64,000 bases of DNA from Flavobacterium eburneipallidum (GCF_027111355.2 NZ_CP114291.2:3472001-3536000), one strand, 5' to 3'; shown: positions 1 through 9,431, counted from the first letter of the stretch. The notes: a model not told the origin generated them from the sequence alone. Program-made: numbers and translations.

Positions 1-2935
1 TTAATCGAATATACAAATCTACATTTCCTAATTCATTGGTAAACTTCAAAGCATTAGACAAGAGGTTATACAGGATTTTGTCGTATTTATCATTGTCAAT
101 CCAGCCCGTAATACCTTCGACTTCGGCAATAAAATTCAATTTAATTTTCTTGTTGAATGCCATTTCCTTAAAGGAATCGAAGATGTTTTTAGAATACGTC
201 AGAATATCTGTTTTAGAAACTTTGAGTTTTAATTCGCCCGATTGCGCTTTCCTAAAATCAAGCACCTGATTAACCAAATTGAGCAATCTACTGGCATTTT
301 GATAAATTAAATTGTACCTGCTTTTTTCATAATCAGTGGCATGTTCATTATCTTCCAATAATTGTTTGGCAGGTCCTAAAATTAAGGTCAAAGGCGTTCT
401 TAATTCATGTGAAATATTGGTAAAAAAGCGCAATTTTTCATTGTTCAATTTGATGTCTTGCTCTCTATTTACTTTTTCGGTAAGCAATTCTTGTTTTAGG
501 TGAAGGCGATTTCTTATTTCCTTTCTAACAAAATAAAAAACAGCCACTAGCAGTAAAAAAAACAATAAAAAAGAAATTGGAGTCAACCAAAATGGCGGTA
601 GCACTTTTATTTCGTAAGAAACCACTTTACTCCAATTACCATCACAATTGCTGGACATGAGTTTAAAAACATAATTCCCAGGATACAAATTGGTATATTG
701 AATGGTTCTAGAATTGCTATTTACTGTGATCCATTTTTTATCAAAACCTTCGAGTATGTACTGAAACTTATTCAGTTTTTCGTTGGCAAATGATGGAGTT
801 GAAAATTGAATCGAAAAATTGCGGTTTTTATAGTTGAGTTCTACCTTTTTTCCATAATTCAAATCGGTCAAAAGTGGGACTTGTCCGTTGATTTCTGTTT
901 CTGGAAAAACCTCTTCGTTCTGCACTTTAAATTCAGTAATAACGGGTTCTGGCGACCATCTATTTCGCTTCATGGTTTGTGGCGAAAAAGAAATAATGCC
1001 GTTTTTTCCACCCAGAAAAATGGTCGAATTATTGAAATTAAAAAAACCGCTGGAGCTAAAAACATCCAATCGATTTCCGCTGTTCACGTAGTAAATATTA
1101 ATATCTGTTAAATCATATTTCACCCATGCCATGCTATTATTATTCATATTCAACCACAAATCGCCTTTGGCATCTTGCAAAATATCGGTAATCCAAATTC
1201 CAGAGATTTCTTTGAAGTTTTTTATGGTAGAAAAAGCATTCTTTTTAGGATTGTACAAGCATAATCCATAACGAGTGGAAGCCCATATTTTTCCTTTTCT
1301 GTCAATCATAATATCACTGACATTGTCCTCTTTTAGTATGCCATTTTCCCTTTTGGAAAGTGTTTTATAGGTTTCAATTTTAGTAGAAACGGTATTGTAA
1401 CGCACCACGCCCGTTTCGGTAGCAAACCACACATTATTGTGAGCGTCTTTTTCGATGGCATTAATCTGAAAACCAGGTAATAATTTACCTTTAGCCGCTT
1501 GAACTTTCAATGTTTTAGTATCCAATTCAACAGCACCTTCTCCAAAAGAACCCACCATTATGGATTGATTTCCTATTTTATTGATAGCAAAAATGGGCGA
1601 AGTGTAAAACCCAATTTTTATCTCTTTGGAACTATTAGAAGCATAATCATAAACCATCAAATTGCCATCCCAAAGACCACAATAAAACGTTTTTCCATTA
1701 TCCGAATAAATACTGGCAATATCTTTGGCTTTGTTGTGTAAGGGAACAAATCCTTTTGGACTGGAAACAAAAAGTCCGTTGTGATTGGAAACTACTATTA
1801 CTTTTCCGTCATGCGTTTTAGAAAAACCCCTTATTCGAGGCGCTTGATTGCCCAAATAACGAGAAATATCTTTGTTAAGCGCAAACTGATTTTCGTAAGG
1901 ATCGTATTTATCCAATCCGTCTTCGGTTCCAATCCACAATACGCCAGAAGCATCAAAATAGAGAGCCGAAACCAAATTATCTACCAAAGAAGTATTGTCA
2001 GACAATATCGAATAATACCATTTATAATCGCCTTTCTGAATGTCTTCCAATTGTTTGCAAACCAACAATCCGCCCAAAGTTCCTACCCAATATTTGCCAT
2101 CGGGAGCTTTAGCAACGGATAAGAAATAGGGCCCTAAATTACCTCTGATTTCATCATTCGCAATATATAAATTGACAAATTGATCTTCTTTTTTATTTAA
2201 TTTATAAAGTCCTTTTCGGGTTCCGACAAAAATATCGGCTTTGGTATCTTCATAAATAAAATTGATGTACGGGTTTTTTTCATTCGAATTAGGAACAGAA
2301 AGCGTGTAGTTATTCATTCGAACAATTGTTCCTTTGTTGTCCAAGGTTATTTTGGCAACCGATCCTTTGTCATAACTTCCTATCCAAATGTTTCCTTTTT
2401 TGTCTTCAAAAATTTCTTTGACATAATCAAAACCTTTGAGAGGCACTTTTTCGAATCGGTTTTCTTTCAAGTAAAAGATATAAACGCCTTGATTTTTAGT
2501 TCCCACCCAAACCCTTTTGAATTTATCTACGTGAACAGATCGAATTTCTTCTTCGGGAAGGCTGTTAGGATTATTTTTTTGATGTAAGAAAGTCACAAAA
2601 ACATGGGTATCCATTTTGAAAAGTGTCAAGCCTTTTCGGGTTCCTATCCACAAATGATTGGAGGCTTCGTCTAATTCTAATACCGTAATATCATCGTTGT
2701 ATAATTTGTTATTGCCAGGTGCCGAACTCATGTAATTCTTGAACTGATAACCATCAAACCGATTCAAACCAGAAAAAGTTCCAAACCACAAAAACCCTTT
2801 TTTGTCCTGCACAATATGCCTAACCGAATTGTGTGACAAGCCGTCATTATCGTTATAGTGCGTGAATTTTATGGGTTGCGAATGCGAATAAAATGCGATT
2901 AAACAAAGGAGTAATATAAAGGGATTTTGTTTCAT
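1..2935 (-). CDS. Hybrid two-component sensor (propeller / Y_Y_Y / histidine kinase), C-terminus off the window
   Basis: This is the first ~978 residues of a one-protein signalling system of the HTCS type, which usually controls PULs. It starts at the ATG at 2935 with a signal peptide (about 20 residues ending near SHSQ). Many beta-propeller blades follow, with repeated W-x-G-T motifs (FLWFGT, HLWIGT, NIWIGS, VLWIGT), to about residue 720. Next come a Y_Y_Y-like beta-sandwich (KFQYILEGFDKKW), one membrane helix near residue 810, and a HisKA domain with the H-box SHELRTPLT, whose phospho-acceptor His is about residue 843 (codon 407-409). The start of the HATPase domain is visible (NDKYDKILYNLLSNALKF). 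The receiver and AraC-type domains expected of the family would lie beyond base 1 and are not seen. The periplasmic propeller is presumed to sense an oligosaccharide made by the adjacent PUL enzymes. Confidence 0.93.
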   Translation of the reverse strand, partial: MKQNPFILLLCLIAFYSHSQPIKFTHYNDNDGLSHNSVRHIVQDKKGFLWFGTFSGLNRFDGYQFKNYMSSAPGNNKLYNDDITVLELDEASNHLWIGTRKGLTLFKMDTHVFVTFLHQKNNPNSLPEEEIRSVHVDKFKRVWVGTKNQGVYIFYLKENRFEKVPLKGFDYVKEIFEDKKGNIWIGSYDKGSVAKITLDNKGTIVRMNNYTLSVPNSNEKNPYINFIYEDTKADIFVGTRKGLYKLNKKEDQFVNLYIANDEIRGNLGPYFLSVAKAPDGKYWVGTLGGLLVCKQLEDIQKGDYKWYYSILSDNTSLVDNLVSALYFDASGVLWIGTEDGLDKYDPYENQFALNKDISRYLGNQAPRIRGFSKTHDGKVIVVSNHNGLFVSSPKGFVPLHNKAKDIASIYSDNGKTFYCGLWDGNLMVYDYASNSSKEIKIGFYTSPIFAINKIGNQSIMVGSFGEGAVELDTKTLKVQAAKGKLLPGFQINAIEKDAHNNVWFATETGVVRYNTVSTKIETYKTLSKRENGILKEDNVSDIMIDRKGKIWASTRYGLCLYNPKKNAFSTIKNFKEISGIWITDILQDAKGDLWLNMNNNSMAWVKYDLTDINIYYVNSGNRLDVFSSSGFFNFNNSTIFLGGKNGIISFSPQTMKRNRWSPEPVITEFKVQNEEVFPETEINGQVPLLTDLNYGKKVELNYKNRNFSIQFSTPSFANEKLNKFQYILEGFDKKWITVNSNSRTIQYTNLYPGNYVFKLMSSNCDGNWSKVVSYEIKVLPPFWLTPISFLLFFLLLVAVFYFVRKEIRNRLHLKQELLTEKVNREQDIKLNNEKLRFFTNISHELRTPLTLILGPAKQLLEDNEHATDYEKSRYNLIYQNASRLLNLVNQVLDFRKAQSGELKLKVSKTDILTYSKNIFDSFKEMAFNKKIKLNFIAEVEGITGWIDNDKYDKILYNLLSNALKFTNELGNVDLYIRL

Positions 2936-2990
2936 AAAAATGGATTATAAATGCAAGTATGGTTTTTAGTCAAATTAAAGTTAACCAATT

Positions 2991-4079
2991 TTAATGATTT
3001 AAACGTTCTATCTGGTTCGTTTTCAAGTTCAATTTAAAATCATTGGACGGTTTTCCGCTGCTAGTTTTTTGAAATATTTTTGACCATAAAATTAGTTTTT
3101 CATCACTTGATTTTTCTAACTGTTTACAAACCATTTCATATTGTTTTAGTCTTTTCGAACCTATTGCTGGAATGGCTAATTCATCGGCATTTTTTAATCG
3201 GTAAAAATCGAAAATCATATCAAAACCTGTCCAAGATTCAAAGTCTTTAATTTCTAAATTATTGGTTACTAATTGTTTTTCAACTGCTGAAGTATTTTTG
3301 TTGATTTGCAATAAATCTTTGCCAGAAAGTTTTACGATAGATTCTAAAAATGCAACTGGAAAATCTTCTGGCAAAAACCGAAGACGCACCAATTCTTTTA
3401 AATGCCAGTTGGTAAATTCCTCATAATCTTTGGCTTTTAGAATGTCTTTGTTCCAAATATCGGGACTTTTTATGTTCTGCAAATGAGTATATTCTTCTTT
3501 ATAAAAAGAAAACAAACTATTGAATTTTGGAACTTTGTTCACCACTACAGTTTCTACCTCAATAGCATCGTTCGAATTAATGGTAAGTATTTTATAAGCT
3601 GGCATATAAGCCGCCAACGAAGGCGTTTGAATATTGAACAACGTATTGCCTTTCTCTGTAGTTCGAACTCCAGTATCATTGATGTGCATGTGTCCGCCAA
3701 AGTGAATCTGAATTCCTGCATCGGCAAATAGTTGCGCCACTTCTTCGTTGGGAACTCTGGACAATTGCATTTTGTTGGAACCAAATAATAATTTCATTTC
3801 TGGGGAAGCATCATCATTAAAATCAACCATTGGATAATGGCTAAAAGCAATCAAAAATTTTCCTTTTTCTTTGGCTGCTGCCGAAACTTTTTTGATCCAA
3901 TTGATTAAATGACTTTTGTAAATAAGGACATTATTATACCCAATACTCGCTCCCGAAAAATCATGCGGATCGTTCGGCAATCCTGATAATTTTTGATTGG
4001 GAACGTAGGCATTAGCATCAATTGCTAAAAGCCAAACTCCTTTAACAGGTTCGACCAAATAACTGGCATCTGGTAGCAA
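2991..4079 (-). CDS. C-terminal part of a frameshifted calcineurin-like phosphoesterase
   Basis: This frame encodes 362 residues that continue the metallophosphoesterase begun in the frame just upstream. It carries the later metal-binding motifs of the fold, FSHYPM and GGHMH, followed by a long C-terminal domain. It has no credible start of its own: the first possible codon is a TTG at 4079, and the protein begins in mid-domain with LPDASYLVEP. On its own it lacks the DVH, GD and GNHD metal ligands and should not be active. Deleting one A from the A7 run at 4090-4096 fuses it smoothly to the upstream piece through VKNTNLLLPDASYL. It is best treated as the distal half of one ~610-residue gene. 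Confidence 0.8.
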   Translation of the reverse strand: MLPDASYLVEPVKGVWLLAIDANAYVPNQKLSGLPNDPHDFSGASIGYNNVLIYKSHLINWIKKVSAAAKEKGKFLIAFSHYPMVDFNDDASPEMKLLFGSNKMQLSRVPNEEVAQLFADAGIQIHFGGHMHINDTGVRTTEKGNTLFNIQTPSLAAYMPAYKILTINSNDAIEVETVVVNKVPKFNSLFSFYKEEYTHLQNIKSPDIWNKDILKAKDYEEFTNWHLKELVRLRFLPEDFPVAFLESIVKLSGKDLLQINKNTSAVEKQLVTNNLEIKDFESWTGFDMIFDFYRLKNADELAIPAIGSKRLKQYEMVCKQLEKSSDEKLILWSKIFQKTSSGKPSNDFKLNLKTNQIERLNH

Positions 4080-4083
4080 TAAA

Positions 4084-4821
4084 TTAGTGTTTTTTTACGG
4101 AATAGGTTCTTTTTTCGAGAACAGATTCGGCTAATGCTTCATCAAAATTATAGTTTTCATACTTGTAATGGGAGAAAGGCGTTTCCCAATACAAATAGTT
4201 TTTCTTTGGAAAAAATCCAAAACCTACCATTTTATTCAGGGTTTCCTTGTATCCCCAATTTTTTATATCTGCTGTAACAATAGGTTCTAATTGATTTTCT
4301 TTTGGTTTCAAATTCGTTTTAGAACTGCTAATAATTTGTTCTTTTCCATCTTTGCCTAAAAAATCAGTTTTAAGAGCTTCTTGCGCAAAAGGTTTTACAG
4401 CATCATGATTTCCTGTGGTTACAAAAAATGACATGCCTTTTTCTTTAGTGTATTGATCCAATATTTTTCGCAATCCACGAACATGAACTGGCTGTCCGTC
4501 GTCGCTAAAATCGCCAGGCAATACCACTTGTTTAATGCCTCTTTTGGAAATATCATTTAGAGCTTCTAAAAAAGCAAAGTAATTTTCATTGAAAATTCGG
4601 GTCGAATGCAATTGCGAACTCATGGTTCTTATATTGGCATATTCACCCGTTTTGGGATTTTTAATGCCTTGGTACGTATTGTCTTCAAATTTTGGAAAAA
4701 TATCCTGCAAATGAACATCGGCAATGAAGGCTATTTTTATGACAGTATTTTTTTCTGTCTGTTGCGATTTACAAGCAGATACAGAAAGTAATAGCAATAT
4801 AAAAAACGATATTCTTAACAT
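4084..4821 (-). CDS. N-terminal part of a frameshifted calcineurin-like phosphoesterase (lipoprotein)
   Basis: This frame encodes 245 residues starting with a lipoprotein signal peptide (lipobox around LLSVSAC), so the intact product would be membrane-anchored in the periplasm or on the surface. It holds the first half of a calcineurin-like metallophosphoesterase domain: IADVH (first metal ligands), GDFSDDG and GNHD. The reading frame stops right after SVKKH, next to an A7 homopolymer. The remaining catalytic motifs lie in the next frame downstream (2991-4079). It sits in the PUL between the GH28-like gene and the sensor. The natural substrate is unknown: the family includes phosphodiesterases, phosphomonoesterases and nucleotidases. 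The break could be a sequencing or assembly error, a true mutation, or slippage. Confidence 0.8.
   Translation of the reverse strand: MLRISFFILLLLSVSACKSQQTEKNTVIKIAFIADVHLQDIFPKFEDNTYQGIKNPKTGEYANIRTMSSQLHSTRIFNENYFAFLEALNDISKRGIKQVVLPGDFSDDGQPVHVRGLRKILDQYTKEKGMSFFVTTGNHDAVKPFAQEALKTDFLGKDGKEQIISSSKTNLKPKENQLEPIVTADIKNWGYKETLNKMVGFGFFPKKNYLYWETPFSHYKYENYNFDEALAESVLEKRTYSVKKH
4090..4096 (-). other. A7 homopolymer at the frameshift of the phosphoesterase gene
   Basis: There are seven consecutive A residues on the coding (minus) strand. With seven, the upstream frame ends four codons later; with six, it continues uninterrupted into the downstream frame. This is the only disruption needed to explain the two half-genes. 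Confidence 0.85.
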
Positions 4822-4834
4822 CTCAATTTATTTT

Positions 4835-6418
4835 TTAATGCTGAATTTCCAACACTTGCTCTTCTAATTGCTTCTCGATATTTGATGAAATAACGTTCTT
4901 AAAAACAAGTTGTTTCTCTTTTTCGTTCGGAAGATTTATGGATTCCATTTTTAAGTTTTTGACATCATCAAATACAAATGCAGGTCTAAAATCAGCAGCA
5001 TCCAATGTCAGTTTTATGTTTTTCATACTTATTCCATTGGCGTGTCTTACATAAAAACCATAGGCTGGTAATTCTCCAAACATTGAAAATTCGGGATACT
5101 CTTTGGCTACTTCTGGCACTTGATGTAGTCGGTTTAACGGAATATACGCCATTCCTTTTGAAGCTCTTCCGGGATAATTTATTTCAATATTTTCTAAAGT
5201 TACATTTTCAATAGCATAGCCTTCCAAACCAACAATTGAAGCTGGAAAAGGGTTGTGAAAAAAGTCAACTTCGGGTCCTCTTAAATCATAATTACTATCC
5301 GGGCGACCAAATGGAACTTGCACTTTTATGTTTTTGATATTTATATTTTTGATACTTCCCGGTTTATAGCCGCTTCTTTGTCCGATACGAATAAAAATAG
5401 CATTTCCTGTATTTAGGGCTTCTACATTTGAAACCTCAATATTTTCAATCTTGCCGCCATCTACTGATTCTATAGCAATTGCAGAACGAAAAGTATCATA
5501 GACTTTAATATCCTTGATGGTTACATTTTTAAAACCTCCGACAGAAGCTGTACCGAATTTTATAGCACTGGCACTAGATCGAATCGTACAATTGGCAATA
5601 TAAACGCCATCATTGCAATAACCCGGATAATAGGATTTTAAACAAATACCATCATCGGCTGCGTTGATATCGCAATTGGTTACTTTGACATTTTTGCAAT
5701 CGGTAATATCAATTCCGTCATTGTTCCAATAGGAACGGTTTACTATTTTGAGATTATCCAAAACAAGATTAGTACACAATTCGAAAGACAATCCCCAGCA
5801 GGAAGCTTCTCCTACTTTTAATCCTTCGACTGCAACGTTTTCACATTGCGAAAATCGAAATAATTTGGGTCTCATGGTTTCGCTGGGCCTGTTTCTTCGA
5901 AGGCTGTATTTGGGATCTACAGCAATTCCAGCATGATGCAAACTGTCAATATTTAAAGCTAGTTGTAACCCCTGACCATCAATTGTTCCTTTTCCTTGAA
6001 GTGCAATATTATTGGCTTTATGGGCTAAAATCAAAGCCATTTGGGAGTTGTCGTCTTTTTTTGGAGAGTCAGGTCTTCCGTCGAAAGCCATATTGAAGTA
6101 ATCTTTGGAATTTGTACTTCCTAATAAAACCGATTCTTCTTCAAAATATAAGGTTACATTGCTTTTTAAGACAATACTTCCGGACAAAAATTTGCCTTTA
6201 GGAAAAACGACACGACCTCCTTTATTCTTAAAGGCGGCATCAATTGCTTTTTGGATGGCGATTGTATTAAGAGTCTTTCCATCTCCTTTTGAACCGTAAT
6301 TGGTAATTAGAAAATCCTTTTGAGATTGGGTGCTTTTTTGTGCTTGGCATTCAAAACCAATTGAAAAAAGGCTTCCCATCAAGGCAATAAGAAACAGTTT
6401 TAGTTTAATTTTTGACAT
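4835..6418 (-). CDS. Glycoside hydrolase family 28-like (polygalacturonase-type) secreted protein
   Basis: The protein has about 527 residues and a right-handed beta-helix fold. The start at 6418 (MSKIKLKLFLIALMGSL) is preferred because it gives a standard signal peptide; an upstream in-frame ATG at 6463 adds an unlikely leader. The N-terminus has the pectate-lyase superfamily signature ITNYGSKGDGKTLNT. GH28 catalytic motifs are visible as NNDGID and ADDGICLKS. The usual GHG motif is replaced by SASAIKFG, and the RIK motif is not recognisable (RSAIAIES), so the active site is non-canonical. GH28 enzymes cleave alpha-galacturonosyl or related linkages. It follows the DUF4861-like gene in the PUL and probably acts on an imported or surface oligosaccharide. 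The exact specificity is uncertain. Confidence 0.88.
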   Translation of the reverse strand: MSKIKLKLFLIALMGSLFSIGFECQAQKSTQSQKDFLITNYGSKGDGKTLNTIAIQKAIDAAFKNKGGRVVFPKGKFLSGSIVLKSNVTLYFEEESVLLGSTNSKDYFNMAFDGRPDSPKKDDNSQMALILAHKANNIALQGKGTIDGQGLQLALNIDSLHHAGIAVDPKYSLRRNRPSETMRPKLFRFSQCENVAVEGLKVGEASCWGLSFELCTNLVLDNLKIVNRSYWNNDGIDITDCKNVKVTNCDINAADDGICLKSYYPGYCNDGVYIANCTIRSSASAIKFGTASVGGFKNVTIKDIKVYDTFRSAIAIESVDGGKIENIEVSNVEALNTGNAIFIRIGQRSGYKPGSIKNINIKNIKVQVPFGRPDSNYDLRGPEVDFFHNPFPASIVGLEGYAIENVTLENIEINYPGRASKGMAYIPLNRLHQVPEVAKEYPEFSMFGELPAYGFYVRHANGISMKNIKLTLDAADFRPAFVFDDVKNLKMESINLPNEKEKQLVFKNVISSNIEKQLEEQVLEIQH

Positions 6419-6501
6419 TCTATATTTTTTTAAATAGTATAAAATCAACAAACGCCAATTCAACTAAAACTGCTCTTTAGAGTTGTGCAAACGAGAACTT
6501 C

Positions 6502-7353
6502 TTACTTTTTTATGTAAGCTTCTAATTTATCCAAAGTATTCAGTTCTTGCTCTTTTGCGCTTGAAGAAATAATTTTTGTTGCTAACTTTTTTGTTGGTTT
6601 TGAAATCAATAAATACTGCGTTCCATCATCATCATTCTTTACATAATCTTTAGGATTGTACATAATAGCGGCTCCAATTTCTACAATCTCCGCAGCCACG
6701 TCTTCTGGGTGTTTTCCCCAAACGGCGATGTAATTGGCTCCTTTTTTAGTTCCGAAATCTTTAAAATAATTGATTCCTGTTACAAATTGTACTTTTTCTC
6801 CAGTCAAACTTTCAGCTTCAACTTTAGCTTCTCTTTTTCCTGAAAATACGGTTACACGAACCAAAATATCTACTTTTTTTCCTTTGTACGGTACTCCTCT
6901 TGAAATCATTTCCATCCAAGAAGTCGTTTCTGTTTTTCCCACACGAGCCAAACGATTCGTAACTGGATTCAACGGAACCACTTTTTCGCCGTCCCAAAGC
7001 TTTACTCCTCCTAAACCTACTGTTGATGCCACTTTGTAATAATCAGCTCCCCATCCTTCTTTTTGTTGTTCAGGAGTTGGATACCAACTTGCTTTTTTCA
7101 ACTCTAAACCTGCTTTTGCTTTATTGTAAACGTCGATGGCTACTTTATCACTAAAATAGATTCTCAATGCCATCCATTCATTTTCGACTGCAGGTCCGTG
7201 ATGCCCGATGGTTTTGTATAAATCTCCTGTTTCTGAACCAATATCAGTTAAATACGTTATTTTATCGGACTTCATATACAAACTAGTGTCTGTATTATTT
7301 TGAGCCAAACAAGTCGAACCAATCAGCAAAGCGGTTATTATTGATACTTTCAT
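6502..7353 (-). CDS. Secreted DUF4861-like protein
   Basis: The protein has 283 residues with an N-terminal signal peptide ending near CLAQ. The body resembles the DUF4861 family found in Bacteroidota PULs, with a conserved-looking HHGPAVENEWMALRIYF segment, then YPTPEQQKEGWGADYYKVAS and GGVKLWDGEKVVPL. It is rich in beta-strands and looks like a beta-sandwich. DUF4861 members often sit beside pectin- or uronate-related hydrolases, and here the neighbours are a GH28-like gene (84 bp downstream) and a toroid protein (84 bp upstream). No catalytic residues can be named. The family assignment is from memory of sequence patterns and is moderately sure; the secreted-gene call is firm. Confidence 0.8.
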   Translation of the reverse strand: MKVSIITALLIGSTCLAQNNTDTSLYMKSDKITYLTDIGSETGDLYKTIGHHGPAVENEWMALRIYFSDKVAIDVYNKAKAGLELKKASWYPTPEQQKEGWGADYYKVASTVGLGGVKLWDGEKVVPLNPVTNRLARVGKTETTSWMEMISRGVPYKGKKVDILVRVTVFSGKREAKVEAESLTGEKVQFVTGINYFKDFGTKKGANYIAVWGKHPEDVAAEIVEIGAAIMYNPKDYVKNDDDGTQYLLISKPTKKLATKIISSSAKEQELNTLDKLEAYIKK

Positions 7354-7436
7354 AATTTCAATTGTTTTTTTAGATTAATTTAATTTTCGTAAAAATAAAA
7401 TAACCTTTCCACAATACACTAACATTTTAAATAATA

Positions 7437-9230
7437 TTAAGAAATTGTCATTTTGTGTCTGAATGGTGTGTATCCTGTAATGTAAACATGCTCGCCAATG
7501 GTTCGCAAACTCCCCTGATGATAGGTGGATTCTTCGCTATCTAGATTTTGCACATTGAAATGTTCTACTTTTCCGGGTCCAAATTGTATCGTATCTGCTC
7601 CCACAGAAAGAGCTCCTGTGCTCGACTTTAGGAAATAATTCTTTTTTTCATCCAAAACTGCTCCTGTAATATTACTTCCTTCCTTAAAACACATTTCGAT
7701 AGTTACTTCAACATTTAGCGGACCATCTACTTTAAAATCTAAACTCAAGCTACCATTATTTTCTGTGATTTCGATTACTGTAACTTGTTTTTTGACGTTG
7801 CTTTTGGTGCGGGAATCAAAGTCCATTTTGTTCCAGAATCGTCCATCTGCCGATTCGGATAATTTATAATCTCCATCCGATTTTCGAAATACTGCGGCGA
7901 GAGGTTGGTAATAATCCGCTTCTTTGGTTTCTGTCAAAATGTATGTATTGCCTTCTTTTATGATTCCGTCGCTGCTGAAATAACCCATTCTAAAAAACGA
8001 AGTCGAAAGTCGCATGTATTTTAATATGGCATCCCCTTTTCGATACATTAAAAAATTAGGATTGGAAGACCTTCCCGATACAATCATCAAAGGTTTGTCA
8101 TTTCCGCCAAATAAAGTTACCGAAGTTTTTCCTCGCCTGATTCTTGCCAGATTTGAAACCGCAAAGAACTGTTCAAAATCATTTGCCACTTTTGCATCAA
8201 CCGTAATTTGTTTTTGAAGTTCCTCATTTTCCATAAAAAACGCCAAGGAATTGGATAAAATATCGGTTGTAAATTCAGGGAGTTTTTCAATCGTGTTTAC
8301 CATCTGTGTAAACATTGGATTACCAGTTCGAATTGCCATATAACGGTACTGTAAATAAAATTTAGTCACTTTCAAATCCATGAATTGATCCTGCCTTTTA
8401 GAATCAACTGTAACCATATCGCCATTGGGTTCTGTGTAATAAAAATAGGTCGTAAGATTTTTGTGGACTGGTTCTAATAATTGCGGTCTGTTTAACAATC
8501 TCGCCATCGTTATGAAGGCGTTATCAATAACGGCAGAGTAAATCCCGCTTCGTTCCGAATAATTTCCATCTTGATTAATATCAATTCCTTCAGCCAGCCA
8601 TTGATCAATTCGTTGCACATATCTAACATCAGGATAAAGAGAATTTATGTTTGCCAAAGCAGCACAAATAACCCATCTGTGATTCGGCGTATGAACACCT
8701 CCAGTTGCCATAGCTTCTCCTGCATTCAGAATAAAATTTTTTAATTTCTCTTTTAGCGGTGTTACATCAATTTGTTTGTTAGCCTTCAAAATAGCAGCTG
8801 CTGGACAAATGTATTCTAAAATAAAAGCAGTGTCAGGTGGAGATTGTCGGTTGCCGCCTGCATCTAATGTTCCGTCTGCGTATTGTTCTTTTAATAAAAT
8901 ATCGATAGACTCATTCAGTTTTTCAACCAAAAGATTTGACTTATAATATTCAGATCTCGAATTACAAAACGAAGCAGTCATAACGGTTATCGAACCTGCA
9001 ACAGCTCGAAAACTATTGAATTTTATAGTGGAATCAAGTGCAGCTTTATTCAATAGGACTTTAACTTTCGCATCGTTGTTCCAAACTAGCTTTTTCATTA
9101 ATTCGACATCTTCTTTGGTGGTGCTTTTGTTTGACACCAAATCATTTGCAAAAACCAAATCACTGACCAAAGCTCCTGCCAATGTCAGACCCGATAATCT
9201 AATAAATTCTCCACGACTGATGTTTTTCAT
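7437..9230 (-). CDS. Secreted alpha/alpha-toroid plus beta-sandwich protein, candidate polysaccharide lyase
   Basis: The protein has 597 residues. It begins with a Tat- or Sec-like leader (SRGEFIRLSGLTLAGALVSD), although the classic twin Arg is absent. Residues ~40-330 look like an all-alpha toroid, with repeated helices and the segments GGVHTPNHRWVICAAL and DGNYSERSGIYSAVIDN. Residues ~330-597 look like a beta-sandwich (YRKGDAILKYMRLS, VTVIEITENNGSLSL). That layout is shared by heparinase II/III-like and PL8-like lyases, and the GIY/NHRW segments would be the place to look for catalytic Tyr and His. I could not assign a named lyase family. The flanking secreted hydrolases support a role in degrading a uronic-acid-containing glycan, but that is inference. 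Confidence 0.82.
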   Translation of the reverse strand: MKNISRGEFIRLSGLTLAGALVSDLVFANDLVSNKSTTKEDVELMKKLVWNNDAKVKVLLNKAALDSTIKFNSFRAVAGSITVMTASFCNSRSEYYKSNLLVEKLNESIDILLKEQYADGTLDAGGNRQSPPDTAFILEYICPAAAILKANKQIDVTPLKEKLKNFILNAGEAMATGGVHTPNHRWVICAALANINSLYPDVRYVQRIDQWLAEGIDINQDGNYSERSGIYSAVIDNAFITMARLLNRPQLLEPVHKNLTTYFYYTEPNGDMVTVDSKRQDQFMDLKVTKFYLQYRYMAIRTGNPMFTQMVNTIEKLPEFTTDILSNSLAFFMENEELQKQITVDAKVANDFEQFFAVSNLARIRRGKTSVTLFGGNDKPLMIVSGRSSNPNFLMYRKGDAILKYMRLSTSFFRMGYFSSDGIIKEGNTYILTETKEADYYQPLAAVFRKSDGDYKLSESADGRFWNKMDFDSRTKSNVKKQVTVIEITENNGSLSLDFKVDGPLNVEVTIEMCFKEGSNITGAVLDEKKNYFLKSSTGALSVGADTIQFGPGKVEHFNVQNLDSEESTYHQGSLRTIGEHVYITGYTPFRHKMTIS

Positions 9231-9284
9231 ACTATACTTTTTGATGATTCAATTGAATAAGTTGTTCTGCTAAAAAAGTTATTT

Positions 9285-9424
9285 AAACACATAGAGAGAT
9301 AGGTTTTACAGTTAAAAAAAGAATACAAAAAAGAAACTCATTTCTTTCACATAGCTATGTGTTTTTTAAATAAGTGAAACGTCTTCTTTTGAGTTTACAA
9401 AATCTATGTTTCTATGTGTAAAAA
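9285..9424. repeat. Intergenic palindromic repeat, copy A
   Basis: This ~140 bp AT-rich element fills the gap between the toroid gene and the 188-residue gene. Its ends are inverted (ACACATAGA on the left, TCTATGTGT on the right). The right half, 9346-9424, aligns with 40491-40569 at roughly three-quarters identity, including TTCACATAGC, AAGTGAAACG and a long shared run TTTACAAAATCTATGTTTCT. It is likely a non-coding, hairpin-forming dispersed repeat. Confidence 0.75.
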
Positions 9425-9431
9425 TTAAATT

